64,000 nucleotides of DNA from Chryseobacterium aquifrigidense. Its GTDB lineage: Bacteria > Bacteroidota > Bacteroidia > Flavobacteriales > Weeksellaceae. Under the pieces are notes generated by a model, which was given only the letters and a program-made list of their open reading frames with translations, had not been told where the DNA came from and searched no databases. The position numbers and the translations under genes were made by a program. The stretch covers positions 248,001-312,000 of the forward strand of contig NZ_VFPD01000002.1 of NCBI RefSeq assembly GCF_006716485.1, given 5' to 3'. Each line of letters begins with the position of its first letter. Positions within the stretch are counted from its first letter, which is position 1. This document shows positions 16,433 through 24,507 of the stretch, piece by piece.

Positions 16433-17758
16433 CTACAGGGATTCGTGTGTTTTGGAAAGTGTATTGACAATGATCAGCTGATCATTAGTCGTAATTTTAT
16501 TGTCATTAATTAATGTTTTTCCCGTAAAGATTCTGGTATGGGCATTAACATAGGTGCTGGGAGTTATCTGGCCGTAAGGGCTGTTAAGATAAAATATAGG
16601 ATTTCGTATACTGCCCGGCTCCGGTGGAGGAGGGTTAGATCCAAAACCTCCGGTTGGCCCGCTTCTGAAATCAGTAACGGTAGTTGATACATAGAATATA
16701 TCGTTTCCACTATTGTTATAAAGGTTACCTGCAGTGACATCTCCTAAACGATAAGTACTGGCAGGAGTAATAGCAAGTTGACGCTTTGTTACCTCAGCTG
16801 TCCCTGTAGAATTGGGAGAATTATAATTGAAGTTGAGCGGTCTCAGGCTTTCTCCGGCCTCATTGAATACATTGATGGTTCGTAACCTTTCATTACTGTC
16901 TGCATCAACAAAATCATAGCTGAAAGCATACTTTCTGTAATCACCGGAATAAGTAGACCCGGTGACAATTTCAGAAATGACTTTGCTGTTGATATACTGC
17001 TGCCCGTTTCTATAGATTTTTGCAATTTTTTTGCGGTCTTTGTATAATACTTTTAAATAAAATTTATCTGTACCGGTGTCTGTGCCTCCATAAGATATTT
17101 TATCCAGCCTTGGGGTATTATTTGTAATGATATAAGTGTAATGGATTTCATTGTCAAATGAATCTGCCATTTTTACAATATAGTGCTGCCCTGGTGAAAG
17201 CTCATTATACCAGGCAATTTTTCCGTCCGTGTACTGAATAATGAAACTATATGTTCCGGATGATTTCGTAATCTTAATCTTGGAAAAATTTTTAGTAATA
17301 TATTCAGTATCCGATTTTTTAAGGAGCCTTTGACCATCTAAATAATAAGGGTCGTTGTCGTCAAACTGCGGACCTATGGTGATCCCGTCTACATTCTGGC
17401 TTTTTCCTCCTCTGCTGATAACAGAAAGACCCGTAAAACTCCATCCCCATCCGGCATTTCCGTTTCCTGCCTGGCTATTGTACACCAAGGCGGCATTGGG
17501 CTGAAAATTATTTAATCCTTTTAAGGTTTCTAGAGGAACGGTATAAGTAAGGGCACCCCCCTCGCTGACAGACATTTCTGATTTTACAGAAGGAATAAGA
17601 GAAAAGTCTGGCGAAATCGTCTTGGAAGAGTTCGGTTGGTTTTCTCTATACCCCGAAGTATTATACTCAAGAGATACAGATGTTGCTTGCTGAGCTCCCA
17701 CAAATTGTGCTAAGGACAGAAGTGCAAGAACTCCAAGAAATTTTATATTTTTTATCAT
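16433..17758 (-). CDS. SpvB/TcaC-like N-terminal part of the same giant protein, ending at an in-frame TAG
   Basis: This 441-residue frame begins with a Sec signal peptide (MIKNIKFLGVLALLSLAQF, cleaved near VGAQ). It continues as the SpvB/TcaC N-terminal domain (GALTYTVPLETLKGLNNFQP, then YNSQAGNGNAGWGWSFTG), typical of insecticidal Tc-B and bacterial RHS toxins. A TAG at 16433-16435 ends it. Reading through this codon stays in frame: GQIEIRDFKTGKTKVLSGG and 25 further residues lead straight into the 1805-codon frame. A single nonsense change (for example from CAG or TTG) therefore splits one gene. Whether the product is truncated, read through or re-initiated at 16300 cannot be told here. 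Confidence 0.85.
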   Translation of the reverse strand: MIKNIKFLGVLALLSLAQFVGAQQATSVSLEYNTSGYRENQPNSSKTISPDFSLIPSVKSEMSVSEGGALTYTVPLETLKGLNNFQPNAALVYNSQAGNGNAGWGWSFTGLSVISRGGKSQNVDGITIGPQFDDNDPYYLDGQRLLKKSDTEYITKNFSKIKITKSSGTYSFIIQYTDGKIAWYNELSPGQHYIVKMADSFDNEIHYTYIITNNTPRLDKISYGGTDTGTDKFYLKVLYKDRKKIAKIYRNGQQYINSKVISEIVTGSTYSGDYRKYAFSYDFVDADSNERLRTINVFNEAGESLRPLNFNYNSPNSTGTAEVTKRQLAITPASTYRLGDVTAGNLYNNSGNDIFYVSTTVTDFRSGPTGGFGSNPPPPEPGSIRNPIFYLNSPYGQITPSTYVNAHTRIFTGKTLINDNKITTNDQLIIVNTLSKTHESL

Positions 17759-17834
17759 ATGAATTGATTATGATCTTATATCGATACTATTAATGCATAG
17801 GCCATAAAGAATAGAGCCTGTCAAAGATTTTTTA

Positions 17835-19010
17835 TTAGCGCTTCATTACATTTTTGCCCACAACTTGCCCGCTGATTAGCGTAAACTTAGCTACGTATAC
17901 ACCAGTAATCTGGTTTCCTAAACTAAAACTGAAATTGAAATTTGAAGAATCCTGCAGATTATTTTTGGTAAATAAAAGAGCCCCCGTTCCGCTGAATACC
18001 TGAACGGAAGTTACTTTTCCCTGGGCAATACCTGTAATACTTACGTTGGCAATATCTGTGGTAGGGTTAGGAGACAGTTGGATGGCCATTTTAATTTGTT
18101 CCAGATTATCCGCTGCATTAACTTCTTTAGCCATAACTGTTTCAGCTAATTCTGTTTTTAAAAGGGCATTGTTGATAGCAGAGCTGTTTCCTCCCTCATC
18201 AAAGCTAAATTTTTTGCTTCCCGAAGTAAGTCCTGCATTAAGAGATTGAGTAACATAAGGAATTGTATTATCACACTTATTATCAATAAGATCTCCTGCG
18301 TTTGAGTCCCAGGTCAGTATATCATAATTCTGAGCTAAGATATTTCCTACATAGTCGTCAAGAGGCTTAATAGGAGGCACAACGGTAGCAACCAGCGGAT
18401 TGGGAAACTGAGGAGTATTATAATCATACTGCCAGTCTTTAACATCATAAAATACACTGGGATTAGCAACCGCATTAGCTCCTACAGAAACTCCCATATT
18501 ATTGCCGTCCTGCTGGAAAGAAACTCCGGAAGCTACTATTTCCTGCTGTAAATTGTGGCCGACAACCTTTTTAGCAATAAGCTCTATCGTCTCATCAGTA
18601 TTGCTTAACTTGATGACATTCTGATAGATAATCTGGTCTTCCTTGCCTTGTGTGGTAGAGAAAAAACTAGGGAAATAATCACCTCCCGAGTTATTATTAG
18701 CCACAACGACCATAAACTGTTTAGACTTTATGATTTTGTCAGGCAGATCAAAACTTCCTTCATTATCCCTTAATTTCCAATCCTTAAGATTAAGGTCCGT
18801 ATCGCTGGCATTAAAAATTTCAATAAACTCCCCGCGATGTCTTTTTCGTAACTTTTCAAATAGTTCAGGAGTAGGATTTTGGTATGGACCATAGTTTACA
18901 TCTATGTATTCCGAATAAGGGGTGTCTCTGTAAACCTCAGTGATAACAAGCTGAGCAGAAGATAGAAGGGGAAATAATATAAGTACCCCTCCAAATAATT
19001 GTTTTTTCAT
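17835..19010 (-). CDS. Lamin-tail-domain protein with T9SS sorting domain
   Basis: A 391-residue secreted protein with a signal peptide (MKKQLFGGVLILFPLLSSAQ). Residues about 20-185 form a lamin-tail (LTD) domain: LVITEVYRD, then RGEFIEIFNASDTDLNLKDW and KLRDNEGSFDLPDKI. The C-terminus (315-391) is a type A T9SS sorting domain: LSPNPTTDIANVSITG, VQVFSGTGALLF, GVYVAKFTLISG and a terminal KNVMKR. It should cross the outer membrane by T9SS and end up at the surface or outside. It lies 76 bp upstream of the SpvB/RHS gene on the same strand, which suggests that the two surface products are made together. Confidence 0.88.
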   Translation of the reverse strand: MKKQLFGGVLILFPLLSSAQLVITEVYRDTPYSEYIDVNYGPYQNPTPELFEKLRKRHRGEFIEIFNASDTDLNLKDWKLRDNEGSFDLPDKIIKSKQFMVVVANNNSGGDYFPSFFSTTQGKEDQIIYQNVIKLSNTDETIELIAKKVVGHNLQQEIVASGVSFQQDGNNMGVSVGANAVANPSVFYDVKDWQYDYNTPQFPNPLVATVVPPIKPLDDYVGNILAQNYDILTWDSNAGDLIDNKCDNTIPYVTQSLNAGLTSGSKKFSFDEGGNSSAINNALLKTELAETVMAKEVNAADNLEQIKMAIQLSPNPTTDIANVSITGIAQGKVTSVQVFSGTGALLFTKNNLQDSSNFNFSFSLGNQITGVYVAKFTLISGQVVGKNVMKR

Positions 19011-19025
19011 GGTTGCTGGGAGAAT

Positions 19026-20357
19026 CTATATTTTATTTAAAAACTTTTGAAGTTTCTGTAGGTGAGAAGATTGGGAAAAATTTCTGTTTTGATTAAGCTG
19101 TGCTATTTTTTGTTCCCATGGATCTGAACTTGTCGTAAGATCTTTTGCATTGATGACCAGATAAAGAAATTTTTGGGTTAAATTTTCCTGATTGGTTTTT
19201 TTCAGATACTTAATAACGAGTACATTCACAGCATCTATTACAGAGGTATTTCTTATTCCGGATTTTTTCTTTAGTAGAGAATTAATATTGTTTTCGGCCT
19301 CAGTAGTTTGATTTTGCTGGAGATAAAAATCTATTTTTTTGCACAGAATGATAAATTCCTGATTTTCATCTGTTTTCTTTTGCTCCATTTCGGAAAGAAG
19401 CTGCTGAAGTTTTAGAGTATTTGAAGGCTGATTTTTTTTAGCAGCATTATAATAGGAAGCCGCACTCCAGAAATTTTGTTTTAATTGGTGATTTTTCTCT
19501 TCAATGGACAAGAGTGTTAGGAAATCTCTCTTTTGTTTAGCAAGTCTCCTTGTCCAGTAAACAGCTGAGCGGTCTTTAGGATAAAGGTTATGATATTCTT
19601 TAGCCAATTGCATTGCCTGTGCAGCATCGTGGTTTTTTATATTTCTTTTAATAAGAATAAGATAGAGTTCTCTGATATGATTTTCTCTTTCTTTTTTATA
19701 AGGTTTATTCTTAAGGAGAGTAAGTTTGGAGGTAAGCTCGCCGTTGGTTAAATGATCAAAACGGGCCTTAAAAAGTTTTTGATTTTGTTTGTGCTGCTGT
19801 TTTACCTGAGAATTTTTCTTATGATGAATCTCGCCTGCATTGAAGGAAATCAGTTTATTTACCTTGGCAAGCTGGTGTTGAAGTGTTTGGTCACCAGGAT
19901 GTTGTGCAGCAAGCTCAGAGAGCTTATTTTGTGCTACAGAAAGAAGATCCTTATTCTTTAGCCGGCTCACCTTTTTGTTTCCTGTGGCCATTTTTATATA
20001 CTGGCTGTATAACCTCTGTTTCAGTTCTTTGTTGTTAGGGTACTGTTGAACTGCATTTTCTAAAATCTGAATATAAGCGGATTCCTGCTTGGGCTTTTGA
20101 AAAATACACCGCCTTAGTCCGTCATAGGCTCTTGCCTCCTGCGGACGGCTGGAAATTATCTGTTCATATTTTCCTTTTGCCTTAGCCCATTTTTTCTCCT
20201 TGCAAAATGCCTTGGCACTCTTAAGAAGAGTATTAACATCATCGTTGGTTAGGAGGTTTTGTGGACTAGAAGTGGTTTTGGAAAAAAAATAAGAAGGAAT
20301 AAGCAACGCACCAGCACTCAAAGCTGAAAGTTGCAAGAATCGTTTTCTGGAAACCAT
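19026..20357 (-). CDS. TPR-repeat envelope protein
   Basis: I place the start at the ATG at 20357 (MVSRKRFLQLSALSAGALL), giving 443 residues. A longer frame starts 43 codons upstream, but its added N-terminus hides this leader. The leader is a Sec- or weak Tat-like signal (RK rather than RR, then FLQLSA). The rest is helical with TPR-like units (KGKYEQIISSRPQEARAYDG, ILENAVQQYPNNKELKQRLY, AMQLAKEYHNLYPKDRSAVY) and much Gln/Lys. It ends 15 bp before the LTD protein gene and heads the run leading to the RHS protein. It could be a scaffold for export or assembly of those products; that is inferred from position only. Confidence 0.75.
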   Translation of the reverse strand: MVSRKRFLQLSALSAGALLIPSYFFSKTTSSPQNLLTNDDVNTLLKSAKAFCKEKKWAKAKGKYEQIISSRPQEARAYDGLRRCIFQKPKQESAYIQILENAVQQYPNNKELKQRLYSQYIKMATGNKKVSRLKNKDLLSVAQNKLSELAAQHPGDQTLQHQLAKVNKLISFNAGEIHHKKNSQVKQQHKQNQKLFKARFDHLTNGELTSKLTLLKNKPYKKERENHIRELYLILIKRNIKNHDAAQAMQLAKEYHNLYPKDRSAVYWTRRLAKQKRDFLTLLSIEEKNHQLKQNFWSAASYYNAAKKNQPSNTLKLQQLLSEMEQKKTDENQEFIILCKKIDFYLQQNQTTEAENNINSLLKKKSGIRNTSVIDAVNVLVIKYLKKTNQENLTQKFLYLVINAKDLTTSSDPWEQKIAQLNQNRNFSQSSHLQKLQKFLNKI

Positions 20358-20870
20358 AAAGTTCGTGGAAATTAGTGTTTTTAAAAAAATAAAGGGAAGG
20401 TAGGTTACCATTACTGAATAATAGGCCTGCTCTTTCGGTTTAACTTTAATAAACTCTAATCGTTTTCCTTCCCTTAACGGAGGCAAATATAGTTAAAAAT
20501 GTTAACTGGTAAATAGTATTTTGAGAAAATTTTTCTCTTTTCTTGGAGTGTTAAGCTGTTTGTAATTGTATTAAATACAGTGTTTTGGGTGTTGGTAAGT
20601 TAATGTGAAAATCATAAATGTATTTTATTTTATAATTGTTATTTTACTTGAAAATATCTTAGAAATTGTATATTTCTATTTTTAGATATTAATATCTCCA
20701 AAAATCAAAAAAGTGACCTATTTTTATTTAAAATGTAGTATGAACTGAAGTAAAATTGAAAAAGAAGATTAAAAAAATGATCAGCGAAACAATCAGTGGG
20801 AGATAAGAAACGACCTGTTACCGATTGGAGGAGTTTACTTTCTCCACTTACTATAGTTCCCTTTCAGAGA
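20358..20870. other. AT-rich intergenic stretch
   Basis: This is very AT rich and I see no open frame with coding character. It should hold the promoter for the TPR/LTD/RHS run. Confidence 0.5.
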
Positions 20871-21109
20871 CTATTTTATAATTTCAAATTTCGTAACTGG
20901 AATTATTGGAGTATCATCTGCCGGATCTGTACTGCTAAAAAAAGACAATTCTCCACTGGTTGCTTTCAGAATAAAACCTTTCTTGGGAAATGCTGCATTG
21001 GGGATTGTTACTCTTTTTATAGTATGATGTTTTGGGCTTAGAATAGAATATATCCAGTAAATAAAACGAAAATAATTAGATCTCTATAACGAGGAAAAAG
21101 ATGGGACAT
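20871..21109 (-). pseudogene. Small membrane or secreted protein gene with a frameshift
   Basis: From an ATG at 21109 the minus strand reads MSHLFPRYRDLIIFVLFTGY, a signal-anchor-like start, to a TAA near 21035. In another frame, open from 21083 to a TAG at 20871-20873, lies a coding-like C-terminus with no ATG of its own: HHTIKRVTIPNAAFPKKGF, ATSGELSFFSSTDPADDTP, then IIPVTKFEIIK. Shifting frame around 21030-21040 would join them into an approximately 80-residue protein. The family is not recognised. It is either decayed or carries a sequencing error. The plus-strand frame over the same bases (20796-21041) is Cys/Trp rich and less protein-like. Confidence 0.45.
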
Positions 21110-21167
21110 AATGGCTTTTGTTTTTAATTAAAATTTATTCCGTAAATATTGTCAATAATATGAAATT

Positions 21168-21206
21168 AAAATAAAAACAGGAGCGGAAATCAACTTCCGC
21201 TCCTGT
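21168..21206 (-). terminator. Strong terminator of the universal stress protein gene
   Basis: A perfect 12-bp inverted repeat (ACAGGAGCGGAA at 21177-21188, TTCCGCTCCTGT at 21195-21206) with a 6-nt loop, followed on the minus strand by TTTTATTTT. It is 77 bp past the stop. Confidence 0.92.
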
Positions 21207-21282
21207 TAAACAAGATTAAGTGTAAAATTTAGCCTTTAAAGGCAAAAGGATAATTCAAATGTGAACAGATTTTTATTGAGTC

Positions 21283-22107
21283 TTAATCTATGTTTAAGGG
21301 AATTGATAGTAATGGTATTTTATTCTTATAGGCCATGATGGCTGTTTTGCTTCGATGAAAAAGTGATTCTACAAGATTGTATTTATAAGGAACCATGGTT
21401 AAAAGGTCTGGGCTGGTGAGCCTTATTTCCTCCTCGATCGCCTTGATCACTTCGATGGACTGAATCATCTTAAAGCTGTATTTAATATCTTCCAGATCAT
21501 ACCCGGAATTCAGGTCCATATCATGAATAACTTCAGTAAAATCTTCTAACCTTTCACTTACATTGAAAACCTCAACTTCAGCATTAAATTCATTAATGAA
21601 ATAATAAATGTCATTCATGGCAGACCAGGTCATACTTTTGTGCGTATCATAAGCAAAAAGAATTTTCCTGATTCCTGTGTATTCTATATGAGCGGGAACA
21701 ATGAGAATTGGCTTTTTAATTCTGTGAATAGCTCTTGTTACCTTATTTCCCAAAAGCTTCTGTTCCAAAGTTTTCTCCGCCATTCCCATCACGACAAAAT
21801 CACACTCATGAAGCTGCATACAGTTTTCAAGCTCTTCAATAAAATTGCCAGAAGCCAGATGATGTTGGGTTTCGACAGTATATAATCTTTTAAGCTCAGC
21901 AGCTTTATCCTCCAGTTTTTTCTGATTTTTAAGCGTCTGGGCATAGAAAAAATCAGCTGAAGCCTGTGCATTCAAAGCATGAACAGAAACGGTTTGCAGA
22001 CTAAAAAGTATAATCCTGTATGTATTTTCTTTAGCCATAGAAGCAGCATAATGAGTAGCATTTTCAGCTTCCTGGGAAAAATCTGTGCAGACAATTATTG
22101 TTTTCAT
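21283..22107 (-). CDS. Tandem-domain universal stress protein (UspA family)
   Basis: A 274-residue cytoplasmic protein with two Usp domains. Domain 1 (1-145) has the typical start MKTIIVCTDFSQEAENATHYAA and strands DFVVMGM and PILIVPAH; domain 2 (155-274) begins at KILFAYDTHKS. The canonical ATP-binding G-x2-G-x9-G(S/T) pattern near 110-130 is degenerate (GMAEKTLEQKLLGNKV), so nucleotide binding is uncertain. This double-domain form is usual in Bacteroidota, where such proteins are often induced by stress. It is divergent from the LytS-type kinase with a 229-bp spacer and ends in its own terminator, so it is monocistronic. Confidence 0.88.
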   Translation of the reverse strand: MKTIIVCTDFSQEAENATHYAASMAKENTYRIILFSLQTVSVHALNAQASADFFYAQTLKNQKKLEDKAAELKRLYTVETQHHLASGNFIEELENCMQLHECDFVVMGMAEKTLEQKLLGNKVTRAIHRIKKPILIVPAHIEYTGIRKILFAYDTHKSMTWSAMNDIYYFINEFNAEVEVFNVSERLEDFTEVIHDMDLNSGYDLEDIKYSFKMIQSIEVIKAIEEEIRLTSPDLLTMVPYKYNLVESLFHRSKTAIMAYKNKIPLLSIPLNID

Positions 22108-22336
22108 TGTACCGGATTTAATACCACAAAACTATGATAGACAGTTATTCCCTGACTGTAAAAATAATGTGATGTTGCATAAAATGATGATGAAATGTAT
22201 TTTTCAGGTGATGAACCGTAACATTCATTTGAACGCTGCTATTTTACGTTTCAGGTATCGTTTTGGCGGTCTCGTCTAAAATAGAAGATACTCATATAAA
22301 ATCTATTTCTATATTTACATTCATAAAGTCCCGGAT

Positions 22337-23455
22337 ATGAATAGGATTTCTACCATCAGGAAAAAAATAGTACGGAATAAGAAGATTCTTTCCACCATGA
22401 AAAGAAGGCTGGTGATCTGGGCACTGGCAGTGGTCACTTTCTGTGTTTTCTCCTACCTTATCGATCCCTTTGATCCCGTTTGGAAGGGGTATCTGGACGC
22501 TCCGCTGAAGATGATTCTGGAAGATGCCACATGGATTATCTTTTTTTCAATCATTATCTCGGAGGTAAGTATATTTATAGACCGGACGCTCAATAAGTGG
22601 CTTCCCTGGAGAAACAGGACCGTAAAGCGGTTATTCATCCAGTGTTTGCTTCAGATCGTAGGAAGTGTTTTGATTGTGATTATTATTAATGCAATCGTAG
22701 ACGGCACTTCAGTTACATTACCTGAAATGGATTCCCGCAAAGAATATACACTGCTGGGACAATGGATTGCAACTAATATCGTCATATCATTGATTATCAG
22801 TGCTTTTAATACCGTGGATTATTTATTGGAAAACTGGAAAAAAACAGCAGTAGAAGCTGCCCAGCACAAACTGAGAGCCTCAAAACACAAACAGGCTGCA
22901 ATGGCGGCAGAGCTTCAGGCACTCAAGCTTCAGATAGATCCGCATTTTATTTTCAATAATTTAAGTGTGTTGTCAGAACTCATCCTGGAAGATCAGCAAT
23001 TGGGATATGACTATTCCGAAAAGTTCGCGAGAGTATACAGATACTTATTGGTCAATTCCAAAAAAGACATTATCGCCGTAGAAGAGGAACTCAAATTTTT
23101 AGAATCCTATATCTTTCTGATTGAAAAAAGAATTGGGGAAGGCGTGATATTCAGAATAGATATTCAGGAAGAATACAGATCGAGATTTACCCTTCCGCTG
23201 TCTTTGCAATTGCTGGTTGAAAATGCCATCAAGCACAATCAGACTTCTAAAGTAAATCCTTTGGAAATCAATGTTTATACAAACCAGGAAGGAGAACTGG
23301 TTGTCTCCAACACATTTCTTCCTTTAATCAACAAACCGGATTCCTCAGGAGTAGGGCTTACCAATATCATTGCACGTTACGAAATCTTAGGGTATCCTAA
23401 GCCTGTGATAGAAAGAACTGAAGATAAATTTATTGTAAAACTCCCATTGATATGA
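22337..23455 (+). CDS. LytS/YpdA-type sensor histidine kinase
   Basis: A 372-residue kinase. Hydrophobic segments near 27-42, 66-82, 103-121 and 143-158 give about four membrane helices without an obvious sensor domain. The His_kinase (PF06580-type) region has phospho-acceptor His203 in LKLQIDPHFIFNNLS, followed by a HATPase_c domain with LLVENAIKHNQ and GVGLTNIIARYEILG. The stop overlaps the LytTR regulator start by 4 bp. The pair stands directly upstream of an RND efflux operon on the same strand, so drug or envelope stress sensing is plausible, though two hairpins separate them. Confidence 0.92.
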   Translation: MNRISTIRKKIVRNKKILSTMKRRLVIWALAVVTFCVFSYLIDPFDPVWKGYLDAPLKMILEDATWIIFFSIIISEVSIFIDRTLNKWLPWRNRTVKRLFIQCLLQIVGSVLIVIIINAIVDGTSVTLPEMDSRKEYTLLGQWIATNIVISLIISAFNTVDYLLENWKKTAVEAAQHKLRASKHKQAAMAAELQALKLQIDPHFIFNNLSVLSELILEDQQLGYDYSEKFARVYRYLLVNSKKDIIAVEEELKFLESYIFLIEKRIGEGVIFRIDIQEEYRSRFTLPLSLQLLVENAIKHNQTSKVNPLEINVYTNQEGELVVSNTFLPLINKPDSSGVGLTNIIARYEILGYPKPVIERTEDKFIVKLPLI

Positions 23456-24216
23456 AGATTAATAAAGTTTTAATTGTTGAAGACGAAAGACCCAATGCAG
23501 ACAGGTTAAAAAGGCTGTTGTTGAAGTTAAGACCCCATATTGAAATCCTGTCCGTGGAAGACTCGATTACCTCCACCGTACACTGGCTGGAAAATAATGT
23601 CGTTCCCGATGTTATTATGATGGATGTACGCCTTGCAGACGGTCTTAGCTTTGAGATATTCAACAAACATGAAGTTAAAAGTGCAGTCATATTTACCACT
23701 GCTTACGATGAATATGCAGTTCAGGCATTTAAATACAACAGTGTAGATTACCTTCTGAAACCTATTGAAGAAGAAGAGCTGGATGCTGCCTTAAAACGCT
23801 ACGAAACCTTTATGGAAGCCGTTCCGGTAGTAGGAACAGCCATTGAAGGCTTATTAAATTATATCCAGCCAAAAGACTATAGAAAACGGTTTCTCATCGC
23901 CCACAGAGACGGATATAAAACCGTTCTGGCAGAAGATATCCTATACTTTTATACCGAATTGGGAATCAGCAAGGCTATGCTGAATACCGGAGTGGTAGAG
24001 AATGTTCCACAAACCCTGGAAGAGCTTGAAAAACAGCTGGATCCCAAATTCTTTTTTCGTGCCAACAGACAATTTATCATACACATCAATTCCGTAAAGC
24101 AGATTTTAAATCATTTTAATGGAAAATTGAAGCTAGAATTGAGGAAACAGCCTGATATGGAGGTAATTGTAAGTCGTGAAAAAGCCTCTGTTTTCAAATC
24201 CTGGATGGATTATTAA
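23452..24216 (+). CDS. LytTR-family response regulator
   Basis: A 254-residue regulator with receiver (1-120; Asp58 phospho-acceptor in DVIMMDVRL, Thr in FTTAYDEY, Lys in YLLKP) and a C-terminal LytTR DNA-binding domain (about 145-250): RFLIAHRDGYKTVLAEDILYF, FFRANRQFIIHINSVKQI and VIVSREKASVFKSWMDY. It overlaps the kinase by 4 bp. LytTR proteins bind tandem direct repeats spaced by about two helical turns. One such pair (CTTCACC, period 21) lies upstream of the efflux operon that follows, making that operon a candidate target. Confidence 0.93.
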   Translation: MKINKVLIVEDERPNADRLKRLLLKLRPHIEILSVEDSITSTVHWLENNVVPDVIMMDVRLADGLSFEIFNKHEVKSAVIFTTAYDEYAVQAFKYNSVDYLLKPIEEEELDAALKRYETFMEAVPVVGTAIEGLLNYIQPKDYRKRFLIAHRDGYKTVLAEDILYFYTELGISKAMLNTGVVENVPQTLEELEKQLDPKFFFRANRQFIIHINSVKQILNHFNGKLKLELRKQPDMEVIVSREKASVFKSWMDY

Positions 24217-24234
24217 TCCTCGAAAATACAGACA

Positions 24235-24286
24235 AGGCTGTCTCAAAAGTCAAATAGAATGGCACTTTTGAAACATCCTCTTTTTC
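24235..24286 (+). terminator. Terminator of the LytS/LytTR operon
   Basis: A 16-nt arm (AGGCTGTCTCAAAAGT at 24235-24250) pairs with ACTTTTGAAACATCCT (24264-24279) with two mismatches and a 13-nt loop, followed by CTTTTTCGTTTT. It lies 19 bp after the LytTR stop. Confidence 0.8.
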
Positions 24287-24369
24287 GTTTTAATTGTGAA
24301 ATACATTAGTTTATCCTTAATGATTTCACTCTTATTTCCACATGAAAATCTCTTTTTTACCATAATTAT

Positions 24370-24400
24370 AAAGGAAAACAACTGTTTTCCTTTCATTTTT
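24370..24400 (+). terminator. Second hairpin upstream of the efflux operon
   Basis: AAAGGAAAAC and GTTTTCCTTT form a perfect 10-bp stem around AACT, followed by CATTTTTCC. It may be a back-up terminator for the regulator operon. Because the stretch AAAGGAAAACA/TGTTTTCCTTT is also a DNA palindrome, it could instead be an operator. Confidence 0.6.
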
Positions 24401-24411
24401 CCTATCATACG

Positions 24412-24439
24412 CTTCACCTGCGATTAACGACACTTCACC
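24412..24439 (+). promoter_or_regulatory. Direct repeats upstream of the RND operon (candidate LytTR site)
   Basis: CTTCACC occurs at 24412-24418 and 24433-24439, an exact 21-bp period. It stands upstream of a near-consensus Bacteroidota -7 box (TTATTTTG at 24473-24480), about 27 bp before the first efflux gene ATG. Two-turn spacing is what dimeric LytTR regulators use, and one is encoded just upstream. Confidence 0.4.
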
Positions 24440-24507
24440 CAACTTCTTAATGAATATCACTATAAGATGAAGTTATTTTGCTCCTGTAAAATTTAAAAAC
24501 CAATGTT

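Noticed and set aside
16300..17758. Treating the 441- and 1805-codon frames as two unrelated genes
   Set aside because: They are in one phase and the bases between them read as plausible protein after the single TAG.
20796..21041. An 81-codon plus-strand frame in the gap between the TPR gene and the stress protein gene
   Set aside because: It is Cys/Trp/Phe rich with no natural composition, and the opposite strand reads a more protein-like sequence.
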